Assembly: GCA_019634835.1 (NCBI GenBank)
Contig: JAHCAO010000009.1
Coordinates: 1-64,000, forward strand
Source: Gammaproteobacteria bacterium
GTDB taxonomy: Bacteria; Pseudomonadota; Gammaproteobacteria; DSM-16500
Direction: 5' to 3'
DNA: 64,000 bases
Below are positions 36,222 to 44,883 of the stretch, piece after piece. How positions within the stretch are numbered: position 1 is the first letter of the stretch; every line of letters begins with the position of its first letter. Both the position numbers and the translations under genes were made by a program. The notes under the pieces were generated by a model. The model had not been told where the DNA came from. It saw nothing but the letters and a program-made list of their open reading frames with translations, and made no database searches.

Positions 36222-37257
36222 TAGAGTTTTGACCTTCTATTTCCTCATCTAAATAACGTCTTATTTGATCGCAGACTTTATTAAAATCTATTAGCTTTAC
36301 GATATCTTTATGAAAGACGATGCAAGGCATTCCCTTTTGGTCTGCTTTAAACGTAAACATTTTTTTGCCTGCGCTAGACAAGATAACTGCTGTTGTTGAT
36401 GCAGATTCTTCTTGTTGATTATTTGAATCTTTTTTAAAAAAACTCGATAACATCCTTTCAAGCTTTGCGGGAGACGTTATGCTCTTACCAATTTCCGGGG
36501 CTATAGATAATAACAGTTTATTTGCGCTCTTGTTGGAATTAAGTAATTGCACAATTTTTAAAGCCATATTGACAGATAAAGCATGAATATCGGGGATTGC
36601 ACGCAAAATTTCTTGAGGAATCTTTACATATGACATCAATTCATTTAATGAGGATGATGCAACGCCCAATTTTTCTGCTAACTCTTTCTCGGTTTTAAAA
36701 GTGCCATCATTAAGAAGCTTTTTATAAAGTAGGGCGTTTGAGTAATTACTAACATTTTTCCTAAACTTATTTTCTGCATCCTGACAAGCAATCGCCTCTT
36801 GTTTCGTTAAGGAATCTTTTTTGATAACAAGGAATGGTATACCCAAACTCAAACATGCAGCATGTCTTCTTCTGCCAAAGATAATTTGATATTTGATACC
36901 ATCATGAGGATTTGGATGCGATCGAAGAAGCGCTGGCTGTAGTTGAGTATTTTCTTGTATAGAACGAATCAATTCGTCCATGTCTCCCATTTCATCTTCT
37001 GATCGATTTGCATATTCCCAAGGTTCGCATTCTTTAGGGTTCATGAAAACCAATTCATTTTCTCTAAATTCAATGCCAGATTGAGTACGGAAGTATGGGG
37101 CTGTAGGAGATGTTGTTGCTTTTAAACGATCGAGACCAACATGGTTCAATCCACCATGATCAGATTCTTCATTTGAATCAATCTTTTTAATTTGCCCTGT
37201 TTTGACTAGCATTCCCAATGGGCCAGAACTATGAACATTTTTTTTGCTGTTATCCAT
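36190..37257 (-). CDS. parB: ParB-family centromere-binding protein
   Basis: A 355-residue ParB/SopB-type protein: nuclease-like ParB-N domain with LIRSIQENTQLQPALLRSHP and IIFGRRRHAACLSLG (about 85-135), a helix-turn-helix with TEKELAEKLGVASSSLNELMSYVKIPQEIL (about 195-230), and a C-terminal dimerisation region. Its start overlaps the parA stop by eight bases and has GAGGAAG upstream. The final codons contain one of the two 18-bp palindromes. Confidence 0.88.
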   Translation of the reverse strand: MDNSKKNVHSSGPLGMLVKTGQIKKIDSNEESDHGGLNHVGLDRLKATTSPTAPYFRTQSGIEFRENELVFMNPKECEPWEYANRSEDEMGDMDELIRSIQENTQLQPALLRSHPNPHDGIKYQIIFGRRRHAACLSLGIPFLVIKKDSLTKQEAIACQDAENKFRKNVSNYSNALLYKKLLNDGTFKTEKELAEKLGVASSSLNELMSYVKIPQEILRAIPDIHALSVNMALKIVQLLNSNKSANKLLLSIAPEIGKSITSPAKLERMLSSFFKKDSNNQQEESASTTAVILSSAGKKMFTFKADQKGMPCIVFHKDIVKLIDFNKVCDQIRRYLDEEIEGQNSKFGYPNSVNK

Positions 37258-38476
37258 TTACGACTTCCTCCAATTCCGTAGTTGTGTTCTTTTGAGCTTG
37301 CCGTCCCCAAATATCTTTAAAGTGGTTTATTATTTCCATGTTTACATCATCTAAATGCTGAACAGCACGCCTGTAAGCTTCCCGACTTCCTCTTGGCTTT
37401 GAAACATCATAGATTGTTCCAATTTCGTTAGCTGCTTTGGATACTTCAATTGTGTCGCACATATGGTTTGATAATATGTAGCGGCCAAATTGTTCACGCA
37501 TCATATTTTCCATCTGCATAGCTTCGTTATTCCCACTATGCTTAGAAATCAAAATTCGTAGATACTCTAGTTTTTTATCCTTCAATTCTTTGAACAAGTT
37601 TTTCAGCGAAGCTGTATACATAATAAAACTTGAATAATCACCCATGCTTGGTGGTATTGGGATAATCATTCCATCGCAAGCAATGATCGCGTTGAGGGTT
37701 AATATGCCTAGATTTGGTCCACAATCTATCAAAATCACATCATAATTATCTTTGATATTCTTCAAAGCCTTACTAAGTCTAATGAAAGGCGACCCGAGAG
37801 TGTCTTGATTATTTTCATTACCATTTGGAAGCAATAAATCGCAGTCCTGAATAGCAAGATTGGCAGGAATAATGTCAAAGCCATCAAAGTGCGTTTTGAG
37901 AATGATATCTCTTATTTTGTCTGGGTCAGAAACAAGAGAATTTGTAATGGTATCTTCGTAACATAATTCTAAATCAGGAATAAGACCTGAACTCAGTAAA
38001 GTTGCAGTGCCCTGCCCATCAAAGTCTAATAATAGAGCTTTTAAACCAGTAATGGCGATTTTTTTTCCTAAATCAACTGCTGTTTGTGTTTTTCCCACGC
38101 CACCTTTTAAATTTGATACTGCAATGACTAACGGTTTTGAGCCAGTTGGTCTAGTATATTTAGTGTTAGCGTATTCTCTGAGTATGTTGATCGCTTGCAA
38201 CGAAAATTTTTTAACTCGACGATTTCCTTCGTTTGTTTCGGTAACAATTCCTGGGATATCGGAATGTGTTTCTAAGAGTTTTCGAAAGGTTGGATTAGAT
38301 ACACCCACCATTTGTGCCGCTTCTATTGAACCCCATGTGCGTGCTTTTTTTCTATTATCAGGATTCGTGATATAGTTTCTGAGGGTAAGAAGCATTTCAT
38401 TGCCAGCTTTATAGAATTTCTCCATAAGCTTTTCTGGGTCATCTGTTCCATAGGGAGCAATTTTTTGATCAAACAT
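37250..38476 (-). CDS. parA: ParA-family partition ATPase with N-terminal DNA-binding domain
   Basis: A 408-residue type Ia ParA. Residues 50-110 hold a helix-turn-helix (SIEAAQMVGVSNPTFRKLLE) used for autoregulation; then the deviant Walker A LKGGVGKTQTA and LLLDFDGQGTAT, and VILIDCGPNLGILTLNA. The start at 38476 has AAGGA upstream; the frame extends to 38584 with no ribosome site. With ParB it moves plasmid copies apart. An inverted repeat AAACAC/GTGTTT at 38579-38595 lies upstream and might be its operator. Confidence 0.92.
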   Translation of the reverse strand: MFDQKIAPYGTDDPEKLMEKFYKAGNEMLLTLRNYITNPDNRKKARTWGSIEAAQMVGVSNPTFRKLLETHSDIPGIVTETNEGNRRVKKFSLQAINILREYANTKYTRPTGSKPLVIAVSNLKGGVGKTQTAVDLGKKIAITGLKALLLDFDGQGTATLLSSGLIPDLELCYEDTITNSLVSDPDKIRDIILKTHFDGFDIIPANLAIQDCDLLLPNGNENNQDTLGSPFIRLSKALKNIKDNYDVILIDCGPNLGILTLNAIIACDGMIIPIPPSMGDYSSFIMYTASLKNLFKELKDKKLEYLRILISKHSGNNEAMQMENMMREQFGRYILSNHMCDTIEVSKAANEIGTIYDVSKPRGSREAYRRAVQHLDDVNMEIINHFKDIWGRQAQKNTTTELEEVVNG

Positions 38477-38673
38477 ACGTATTCCTTTTCGATCAATTAA
38501 TGTAATTTCACTTAAATTGGAATTTAACCCTATTTTTGTGAAAATGCAATTCTTAATTGTTTTTTTAGTAATCCAATAAAACACAACTAGTGTTTCTTAT
38601 TTTAATTTAGTTTATATTGTTGTTTATCACCTATTAATTACTGTGAAAACAGCTAAATAGGTAAGTGAGGTCG

Positions 38674-38805
38674 GACGTTTGCAGGGTAATGCAAGACGTC
38701 TGCGGGATTTTCTCAGACGTCTGCGGGGTGAGAACAGGACGTTTGCGGGGAATGAAATTTTGTTTGGCAAGACGTTTGCGGGATCATGTAAGACGTTTGC
38801 AGGAT
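38674..38805 (+). repeat. Six-copy iteron array
   Basis: Six direct repeats of GACGTYTGCRGGRW start at 38674, 38695, 38716, 38738, 38771 and 38792. Start spacings are 21, 21, 22, 33 and 21 bases, i.e. two or three helical turns, as expected for initiator sites. They precede the second parB. The nearest initiator of matching type is the Rep_3 gene at 34867-36141, whose 3' side carries two further copies. Confidence 0.9.
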
Positions 38806-38825
38806 AGTCATCATACGGAGATATT

Positions 38826-39701
38826 ATGTCGAGTGTGGAATTGAGAGGACTAAAAGGCTTGCAAGGTCTTGACCTAGATGGTTTGTTACATGATTCAAAA
38901 AAGCCTACATCCACGCATAATATTTCTAACTTATCTGTTGAGATGCTCACAACAGGAAAGTATCAACCTAGAACGGTAATCAGTGATGACTCTCTATTTG
39001 ATTTGGCGTCATCCATTAAAGCTCAAGGAATTATTCAACCGCTCATTGTTAGAAACATAGGTGCGGATAGATACGAAATCATTGCTGGCGAGCGTCGATG
39101 GCGCGCGGCAAAAATAGCAGGCTTATCAGATGTACCCGCAATTATTAGAAACGTTACAGATGAAACCGCGCTCGCGTTTGCGTTGATTGAAAATATCCAA
39201 AGAGAATCGCTTAATCCCATTGATGAAGCAGTATCTTTAGTTCGTCTAAAGGATGAATTTTCAATGACACACGAGGAAATTGCGGAAAGAGTGGGACGGT
39301 CACGCTCCGCTGTCACGAACTTGATGCGATTACTTTCTTTGCATCACGATGTGCAGGGATGGTTGAGAACCAATGAGATTGAAATGGGTCACGCTAGAGC
39401 ATTGTTATCCTTGGATGCGCAGTTGCAATTAAAGGTGGCGCAGAGAGTAATCGAAAAAGGTATGTCGGTGCGAGAAACCGAAAAAATGGTACAGAGCATT
39501 ATTAAATTACCGCATCATATTCAAGAATCTATACCAAGTAAGTTCGATGCAAAGATCAATGACTGGACTAAACAATTGTCTAAAAAATTATCATCTAACG
39601 TGAAAATTCATCTTAATGCTAAAGGCGAAGGTAAGATCACCATTAGCGTGCAGTCACCAGAAGAAATTGAATGGTTAATAAAAAGCATTAATTGTGATTA
39701 A
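38826..39701 (+). CDS. Second ParB (Spo0J/RepB-like), no ParA beside it
   Basis: A 291-residue ParB of the chromosomal/Spo0J type: LTTGKYQPRTVISDDSLFDLASSIKAQGIIQPL, then YEIIAGERRWRAAKIAGL (the CTP-binding GERRxR box) and ENIQRESLNPIDEA, a helix-turn-helix (THEEIAERVGRSRSAVTNLMRLL), and a C-terminal dimer domain. CGGAGA stands eight bases before the ATG. It differs from the ParB at 36190 in type and direction and has no ParA neighbour on its own strand. Confidence 0.9.
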   Translation: MSSVELRGLKGLQGLDLDGLLHDSKKPTSTHNISNLSVEMLTTGKYQPRTVISDDSLFDLASSIKAQGIIQPLIVRNIGADRYEIIAGERRWRAAKIAGLSDVPAIIRNVTDETALAFALIENIQRESLNPIDEAVSLVRLKDEFSMTHEEIAERVGRSRSAVTNLMRLLSLHHDVQGWLRTNEIEMGHARALLSLDAQLQLKVAQRVIEKGMSVRETEKMVQSIIKLPHHIQESIPSKFDAKINDWTKQLSKKLSSNVKIHLNAKGEGKITISVQSPEEIEWLIKSINCD

Positions 39702-39750
39702 TAGTAGTGCTGTTTCTCATATTTATTACAACTAATATTGTATATATTTT

Positions 39751-39845
39751 AGCTTTAAAATCTAGTATAACTAGATTTTAAAGCTGTATCGCGAACTATA
39801 TTTTTGTATAACTTTATAATATATGTTATAATTCTAGTATGACTA
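39751..39845 (+). promoter_or_regulatory. AbiE promoter/operator with a 15-bp inverted repeat and possibly leaderless start
   Basis: A perfect inverted repeat (15-bp arms AGCTTTAAAATCTAG, five-base centre TATAA) spans 39751-39785. A second, shorter site CTAG-N5-CTAG at 39834-39845 repeats its centre and overlaps the antitoxin ATG at 39839. TATAAT occurs at 39815-39820 and 39827-39832; from the latter the expected transcript start falls on the ATG itself and no Shine-Dalgarno is present. AbiEi antitoxins are known to repress their own promoters through inverted repeats. Confidence 0.7.
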
Positions 39846-40618
39846 GATTTAAAAGAAATAAATTAAACGAAGTAATAACACAGATGCCGCAAGGTCTAGT
39901 GCTAACGCTAGGCTGGCTAAAAGAGCATGGAGTGTCATCTAAGCTCGCTTGGTGGTATGTACAATCTCGCTGGTTGGAAAGGGTGGGGAATGAGGCTTAT
40001 AAGAAATATGGCGATAAAGTTAGCTGGGTGGGAGCGTTATCGGCAGTACAGAACCAATTGCATTTACCATTACATGTAGGTGCAAAAACGGCGCTAGAGT
40101 TACTAGGACAAGCGCATTTTATACCTATGCAGGGGATAAAACGCGTTGCTCTTTTTCATAGCTCTGTGGTTAAAGTACCATTGTGGTTCCGTAAGGCGAA
40201 AGCTTGGGATGTTGAATTCAATATATATCAAGTATCACTATTTCAAGAAGATGATTCACCATTAGGAGTGGTAAACAGAGCGGTAGATGGTGTAGAAGTT
40301 TATCTTTCGAGTCCAGAGCGTGCTGCCTTAGAAATATTATATTTAGTTCCCAACAAACAATCTTTTGAAGAGGCATCTAAGCTAATAGAGACTTTAACCC
40401 AGCTTCGCCCCAATCTTGTCCAGAGTTTATTGGAAAAATGTAAATCAATAAAAGCGAAACGCTTATTTTTGTATTTGGCAGATAAGTTTCAGCATCCGTG
40501 GTTGTCCAAAGTTGATTTAAGTAAGGTGAGCTTAGGGCACGGGAACCGAGTAATAGGAGAGGGGGGAGATTATCATCCGAAATATCAATTATCTTTGCCA
40601 AAAATAGTGGAGGAGTAA
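39839..40618 (+). CDS. abiEi: AbiEi-family antitoxin/repressor
   Basis: A 259-residue type IV-like antitoxin: N-terminal winged-helix domain (VLTLGWLKEHGVSSKLAWWYVQSRWLERVGNEAYKK) and the C-terminal AbiEi region (LHVGAKTALELLGQAHFIPM; VEVYLSSPERAALEILYLVP). It represses its operon and counteracts the toxin. Its stop codon abuts the GTG of abiEii. Confidence 0.88.
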   Translation: MTRFKRNKLNEVITQMPQGLVLTLGWLKEHGVSSKLAWWYVQSRWLERVGNEAYKKYGDKVSWVGALSAVQNQLHLPLHVGAKTALELLGQAHFIPMQGIKRVALFHSSVVKVPLWFRKAKAWDVEFNIYQVSLFQEDDSPLGVVNRAVDGVEVYLSSPERAALEILYLVPNKQSFEEASKLIETLTQLRPNLVQSLLEKCKSIKAKRLFLYLADKFQHPWLSKVDLSKVSLGHGNRVIGEGGDYHPKYQLSLPKIVEE

Positions 40619-41548
40619 GTGGGGTATTCACGCGGGTATATAACACAGGTTGAACTTTTATTACAGATATTGCCAGTTATTAATAGGCAGGACTGTTTTG
40701 CATTAAAAGGTGGTACGGCTATTAATTTATTTTTCCGCAATATGCCCAGATTAAGCGTGGATATTGATTTGACTTACTTACCTATTGAACCACGGGAACA
40801 ATTCTTAAAAAATATCACCCTAGCTTTAAATACATTGGCTCAGAATATAAAAGAGATAGGAAATAATAAATATCAAGTTGAAGAAGTATTTACAAAAGAA
40901 CCTAGACAATTATCAAAATTGATTATATCGAATAACACAACAAAAATTATCATAGAACCTAATTTTGTATTAAGAAGCGCGGTTTTTGACTGCGAAACAA
41001 GAGAATTATGTCAGCGCGCGCAAAACGAATTTTTAACTTATTTCACGATAAAAACGCTTTCATTTGCTGATTTATATGGTGGTAAAATTTGCGCTACACT
41101 TGCACGTCAGCACCCACGTGATTTATTTGATATAAAAATTTTGTTAGAAAACGAAGGTCTGACAGAGTCAGTCCGGCAAGCTTTTGTTATCTACCTGGCG
41201 AGCAATTCTAGACCTATGCATGAGTTATTAAATCCAAAACCAAACTTGCAGAATACAAGAAAAATTTATGAGGAATCTTTTATAGGGATGACTACTGAAG
41301 AGGTTTCTTACGAACAACTAGTTGAAGTACGATACAAATTAATTGAATTAATATTAAAATCACTAACAGTAAATGAACGGAAATTTTTATTGTCAATTAA
41401 AGCCGGCAATCCTGACTGGCAGTTAATTCCTATTACTGGTTTAGATAAATTGCCAGGTCTTAAATGGAAAAGTTTGAATATAGAAAAAATGGATACTGAA
41501 AAGCAAAAAATCGCTTTGGATAAATTAAAAAAGGTATTAGAGCTTTAA
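40619..41548 (+). CDS. abiEii: AbiEii-family nucleotidyltransferase toxin
   Basis: A 309-residue nucleotidyltransferase-fold toxin. The active site is LKGGTAINLFF and RLSVDIDLTY (GG...DxD); the second conserved region is DLYGGKICATLARQHPRDLFDI. It starts with GTG at 40619, directly after the antitoxin TAA and behind GGAGGAG. AbiE pairs stabilise plasmids and can abort phage infection; here it sits in the maintenance block. Confidence 0.88.
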   Translation: MGYSRGYITQVELLLQILPVINRQDCFALKGGTAINLFFRNMPRLSVDIDLTYLPIEPREQFLKNITLALNTLAQNIKEIGNNKYQVEEVFTKEPRQLSKLIISNNTTKIIIEPNFVLRSAVFDCETRELCQRAQNEFLTYFTIKTLSFADLYGGKICATLARQHPRDLFDIKILLENEGLTESVRQAFVIYLASNSRPMHELLNPKPNLQNTRKIYEESFIGMTTEEVSYEQLVEVRYKLIELILKSLTVNERKFLLSIKAGNPDWQLIPITGLDKLPGLKWKSLNIEKMDTEKQKIALDKLKKVLEL

Positions 41549-41680
41549 ATGAAAAACTATTCAATTTAGTTTGATGGTAGTCTAGGTTTTAAAATTGTAG
41601 GAAAATTTTTAGCGCCTTGGCATCCAGTTCCTCTTCATATCATGAAGCTCAATATGAGCAATCTCATTAATAATTAAAAA

Positions 41681-41875
41681 TTACTTCATACCAATAAATA
41701 ATAAATTTGGGCTCAAAATTAGGGTTTCCTTTAGTGCGCGCGATAATTTTTTTATGTATTTTTCTATTTTCATCGCGAGCGATTTTTCACCGATAATTTT
41801 CCAGGATTGTGCAATGCAGACAGGTTTGAAGCTACAGGTATATTTTCTCGCAGTTCTATCTAGATGCGGCTGCAT
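41681..41875 (-). pseudogene. 3' remnant of a GIY-YIG nuclease gene
   Basis: The 64 codons match the C-terminal half of small GIY-YIG (YhbQ-like) proteins: ARKYTCSFKPVCIAQSW, then SLAMKIEKYIKKLSRALKETLI. The N-terminal GIY and YIG strands are absent; in-frame stops lie just upstream of the ATG. The gap 41549-41987 holds nothing else that I can identify. Confidence 0.55.
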
Positions 41876-41987
41876 ATCTTTTTTCTAGATCAATAGTATA
41901 ACCAGTATAATAGCTATTATTATTGCACCGGAGAATGTATACCCAATAATTACTAATTGATTTTTTTGTCATATATAATTACGACAT

Positions 41988-43394
41988 TTATACAGCATAC
42001 AATTTAGTATTGCTTCTCAACATATCCAATGCCTGAATAATATTTTCAAAATTACTGTCAAACAGACAAGATGTTATTAATGGATGTTTATTTTTCAACT
42101 GTAAAACTTCCTTTCTAAATTCATCAACTGCATTATGCGATTTTAAGGAACGAAATGACATAGAACAAAATATATGGATATTCTGATTTCCTTCCCGTTT
42201 TCGTTTATGAATAAATATAAGGTTGTATATTAGCTCAAAAAGACAAAATAGATAATCGTATTCACGATTATCTGGAATAAGTTGAAGAAAATGTTTTCTT
42301 AATGATTCATGAAGATGCTGACTTCCATAATTAGGAAAATTAAATCCTTGATGCTTTTTAACTAATGGTAAATAAGCTGAAGAAAGTGTTGTTATTATTT
42401 CATCATTATATTTCTTAGGTGTTTTTATATAAATACCGAATAACATAAATAATGTACTGTATTTATTATTTTTCAAAGCAGCTATCCCACACGCGTAAAA
42501 TAAAAAGAGCGAAGGGAATATAGCTAATTCTTCCCAATGAGAATAAAAGCTACCAGGTGTGTAATATGAGTTATGACTTATGTGCCCAATGGCATTTTGC
42601 CAGAGCGAAGTATGTCTTTCATCGCCCCAGTAGCATCCAATAATTAGCATATTCACAAGTGGTGTTAATACATTTTCATATCGATTGACTCGGGCCCACA
42701 TCGATTCATTTGTCCTATCTGGATTGTCCAGACTGAATTCATCAGTTTGTAAAATTTTACAAATATTATTAACTTCCTTATTTAAAACATCATGCACTTT
42801 AATTATTTGCTGTGGATTGTGTATATTATCTTTGATAATTTCAACCGGAGTGACCCCAACTGTGGAGATGATATTGCTATCAATAATAGTACGAATGGCA
42901 TCTTTAAGTTGATTAATTAAAATTATTTCTTGTTCCTTGCGTTTTTCCTTTGTATCAGATGGATGAAGACAATATCTAATTGGCCAGCGCAGTGTTTTTA
43001 AATCAAAAGGTAACATATCAGGTGCTCCGTAAGCCTCATTCATTATCGCAAGCATCCGTTCATGTCGTATTGATTTTAAAGCATAGCCTCTTTCAGTTAA
43101 TACATTGGGATTGGATACACCATGTTTATTAGGTACGTGCGCAACATAGGTTAAGTCAGCGAGAAATATCCCACATTGATCAATTTTCTTTAGAATAGTG
43201 TCTGTTATTGGAGGGCTTCCAGGCACATTTTTTGTATCGTGATCTAGTGATATATCGTCTCTTTCTGAATCTTCAACACGCAATTCTTGATTCAAGGATA
43301 CAATAGCCTTTTGTATAGCGGATTTTATAAAGAACCGATTTGATTTTTCGTCAGTATCGCTTTGCCAAGAATAGAAGATCGTGACCTGAGACAT
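41988..43394 (-). CDS. TIR-like nucleotide-binding protein, possible defence effector
   Basis: A 468-residue protein. The first 150 residues (VTIFYSWQSDTDEKSNRFFIKSAI; VPGSPPITDTILKKIDQCGIFLADLTYV; NPNVLTERGYALKSIRHERMLAIMNEAYG) form a TIR/nucleoside-deoxyribosyltransferase-like fold found in many predicted antiphage proteins. The central glutamate E107 (TERGYALK) would be the NADase residue if it works like TIR. The remaining 300 residues are helical and unrecognised. It stands alone, separated from kfrA by a long inverted repeat. Confidence 0.65.
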   Translation of the reverse strand: MSQVTIFYSWQSDTDEKSNRFFIKSAIQKAIVSLNQELRVEDSERDDISLDHDTKNVPGSPPITDTILKKIDQCGIFLADLTYVAHVPNKHGVSNPNVLTERGYALKSIRHERMLAIMNEAYGAPDMLPFDLKTLRWPIRYCLHPSDTKEKRKEQEIILINQLKDAIRTIIDSNIISTVGVTPVEIIKDNIHNPQQIIKVHDVLNKEVNNICKILQTDEFSLDNPDRTNESMWARVNRYENVLTPLVNMLIIGCYWGDERHTSLWQNAIGHISHNSYYTPGSFYSHWEELAIFPSLFLFYACGIAALKNNKYSTLFMLFGIYIKTPKKYNDEIITTLSSAYLPLVKKHQGFNFPNYGSQHLHESLRKHFLQLIPDNREYDYLFCLFELIYNLIFIHKRKREGNQNIHIFCSMSFRSLKSHNAVDEFRKEVLQLKNKHPLITSCLFDSNFENIIQALDMLRSNTKLYAV

Positions 43395-43432
43395 TCAAAA
43401 ATTCCTTCTAAATATAGTATGCTCAATTAATT

Positions 43433-43477
43433 ATTTACTGGGCTAGATATAATGAAATTATATCTAGCCCAGTAAAT
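43433..43477. repeat. Perfect 21-bp inverted repeat
   Basis: Arms 43433-43453 and 43457-43477 are exact reverse complements around a three-base GAA centre. The repeat lies between the kfrA stop and the TIR-like gene start. It could end kfrA transcription, but no T-run follows in that direction, so a mobile-element relic or protein-binding site is also possible. Confidence 0.6.
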
Positions 43478-43487
43478 ACTGTTTCGA

Positions 43488-44531
43488 TTAAGAAATATTA
43501 TGCTGTTTCAATAATCCTTCAAGCTGTGTTTTCTCTTGTATTAAAAATAATTTTTCATCATGTAATATTTCAATTTTATCTTCGGCAACCTGCAATGCTT
43601 GTGTAAGTCGTTCAATCTGATCAGATAAAACAGCAATGTTTTTTTCATATATTATGGTTGAGGAGGATAACTTTTCAATTGCGGATTGGTGGTGGTTGCA
43701 CAGCTGTTGTAAGTCGTGGTAACGATGCTGTAGCGTTGTTTCAGTAATAGTTTTATCTTGTAATTGTTGTTGTAAGCTACTTTTTTCAGCGGTTATTGAG
43801 TCGCATTGTTTAGTTTTATGATCAAGCTGATTTGCTAATTGATCACGCTCACGTTGAAATTGATTAGCCTTATCTGAAAGATGAACAATCTCTTGTTTTA
43901 ATTCGGCAATATTCCGTTCATACATAGTTTTTTGTTTTTCAGCTTCTAATGTCTGCTCTTCGCGTAATTTCTGCATGGCAGTTTGATAATGTTCGAGATT
44001 GGATTGCACGTGATTAAGTAATTGGTGCAAACGTGTTGCTTCATCTTTTTGTTCATCACGCTGCTGGGCGAGCGCCTCATAACTAACCTTCAATTTCTCA
44101 TGTGTCAGTTTTTCAGCATCAAAGGCTTGCTGCGATTGTTCGGTTTGTCTCACCTGATGATGGAATTTTTCACCCAGCTGATGATGTGATGATAGTAATT
44201 CGAGATAATTTTTTTCGCTAACATTCAATTGTTGCCTCAGCTGCTCAATTTCTTGCTGAGCATCCAGCTCTACTTTTTCGATGCGTTGATCGCCTTTAGC
44301 AATTACCTGATTCCATAATTCTTTTAAAGGGGTGATAAGTTCGTGTGGAATGTCTTCCGAATTGCTCGCCTCTCCATGCTTTGATTTCCAAGCTCTAAAA
44401 TGTCTCGCAATGGTGCTTTTACTGCCCGTCCCTAAAAATTCACGGATACGGTCAAGGGTGGGATGTTGTTTCTGTTCCAAAAGTCCGATTGCGGCATTGG
44501 CCACGTCTTGATAAGTGATGCCTTGGGTCAT
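43488..44531 (-). CDS. kfrA: KfrA-like plasmid protein with long coiled coil
   Basis: A 347-residue protein: an N-terminal DNA-binding domain (ITYQDVANAAIGLLEQKQHPTLDRIREFLGTGSKSTIARHFRAWK, the KfrA_N pattern), then about 250 residues of glutamine/glutamate/leucine heptads. KfrA of RK2 represses its own gene and assists plasmid stability. Repeated CATACTA motifs upstream fit an autoregulated promoter. Confidence 0.9.
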   Translation of the reverse strand: MTQGITYQDVANAAIGLLEQKQHPTLDRIREFLGTGSKSTIARHFRAWKSKHGEASNSEDIPHELITPLKELWNQVIAKGDQRIEKVELDAQQEIEQLRQQLNVSEKNYLELLSSHHQLGEKFHHQVRQTEQSQQAFDAEKLTHEKLKVSYEALAQQRDEQKDEATRLHQLLNHVQSNLEHYQTAMQKLREEQTLEAEKQKTMYERNIAELKQEIVHLSDKANQFQRERDQLANQLDHKTKQCDSITAEKSSLQQQLQDKTITETTLQHRYHDLQQLCNHHQSAIEKLSSSTIIYEKNIAVLSDQIERLTQALQVAEDKIEILHDEKLFLIQEKTQLEGLLKQHNIS

Positions 44532-44883
44532 TTTATTTCCTTTTCTTCATCAGCAATTTTTAACCATACTAGTATGTACACCATACTAATACATACTATT
44601 AGGTTTTAAAAGTGTTTGTTATTTTACTTTTTATAGATAGCGATAACCGAGTTTATCACTAGTTATATTTTAAAATGTATAATACTATGTTGTAATGAGT
44701 GTAATTTGTATGACTCACGCCGATTTGCGATTTAAGCATGAAAGGCTCGTAAGCGATGAATAAAGACGTTGTAATGACAACATGGATGGCAGGTTATGAA
44801 GAAGTAACGAAGTTTTTCTAGTGTAGGAAGTTAGGTTGCACCGCTTAATTCCTGGTTACTAAATTCTATTCAAGGATAGATGA
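44532..44883. promoter_or_regulatory. Divergent intergenic region with KfrA-type operator cluster
   Basis: The palindrome CATACTAGTATG at 44565-44576 is followed by CATACTA at 44582-44588 and 44592-44598, giving four half-sites within 34 bases just upstream of kfrA. Further on are two very short open frames (44710-44760 and 44774-44821) with no ribosome sites, and then the mgtC start. No other gene is seen in the 352 bases. Confidence 0.55.

Noticed and set aside
38477..38584. Longer N-terminus of ParA
   Set aside because: No ribosome site, and AAGGA is placed well for 38476; the extra part is not ParA-like.
38674..38805. CRISPR-like array
   Set aside because: Repeats are 14 bp with 7-19 bp spacers and helical phasing; this is an iteron array.
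44710..44821. Two tiny open frames as an mgtC leader peptide
   Set aside because: No ribosome sites, no proline-rich or stem-loop features of known mgtC leaders.
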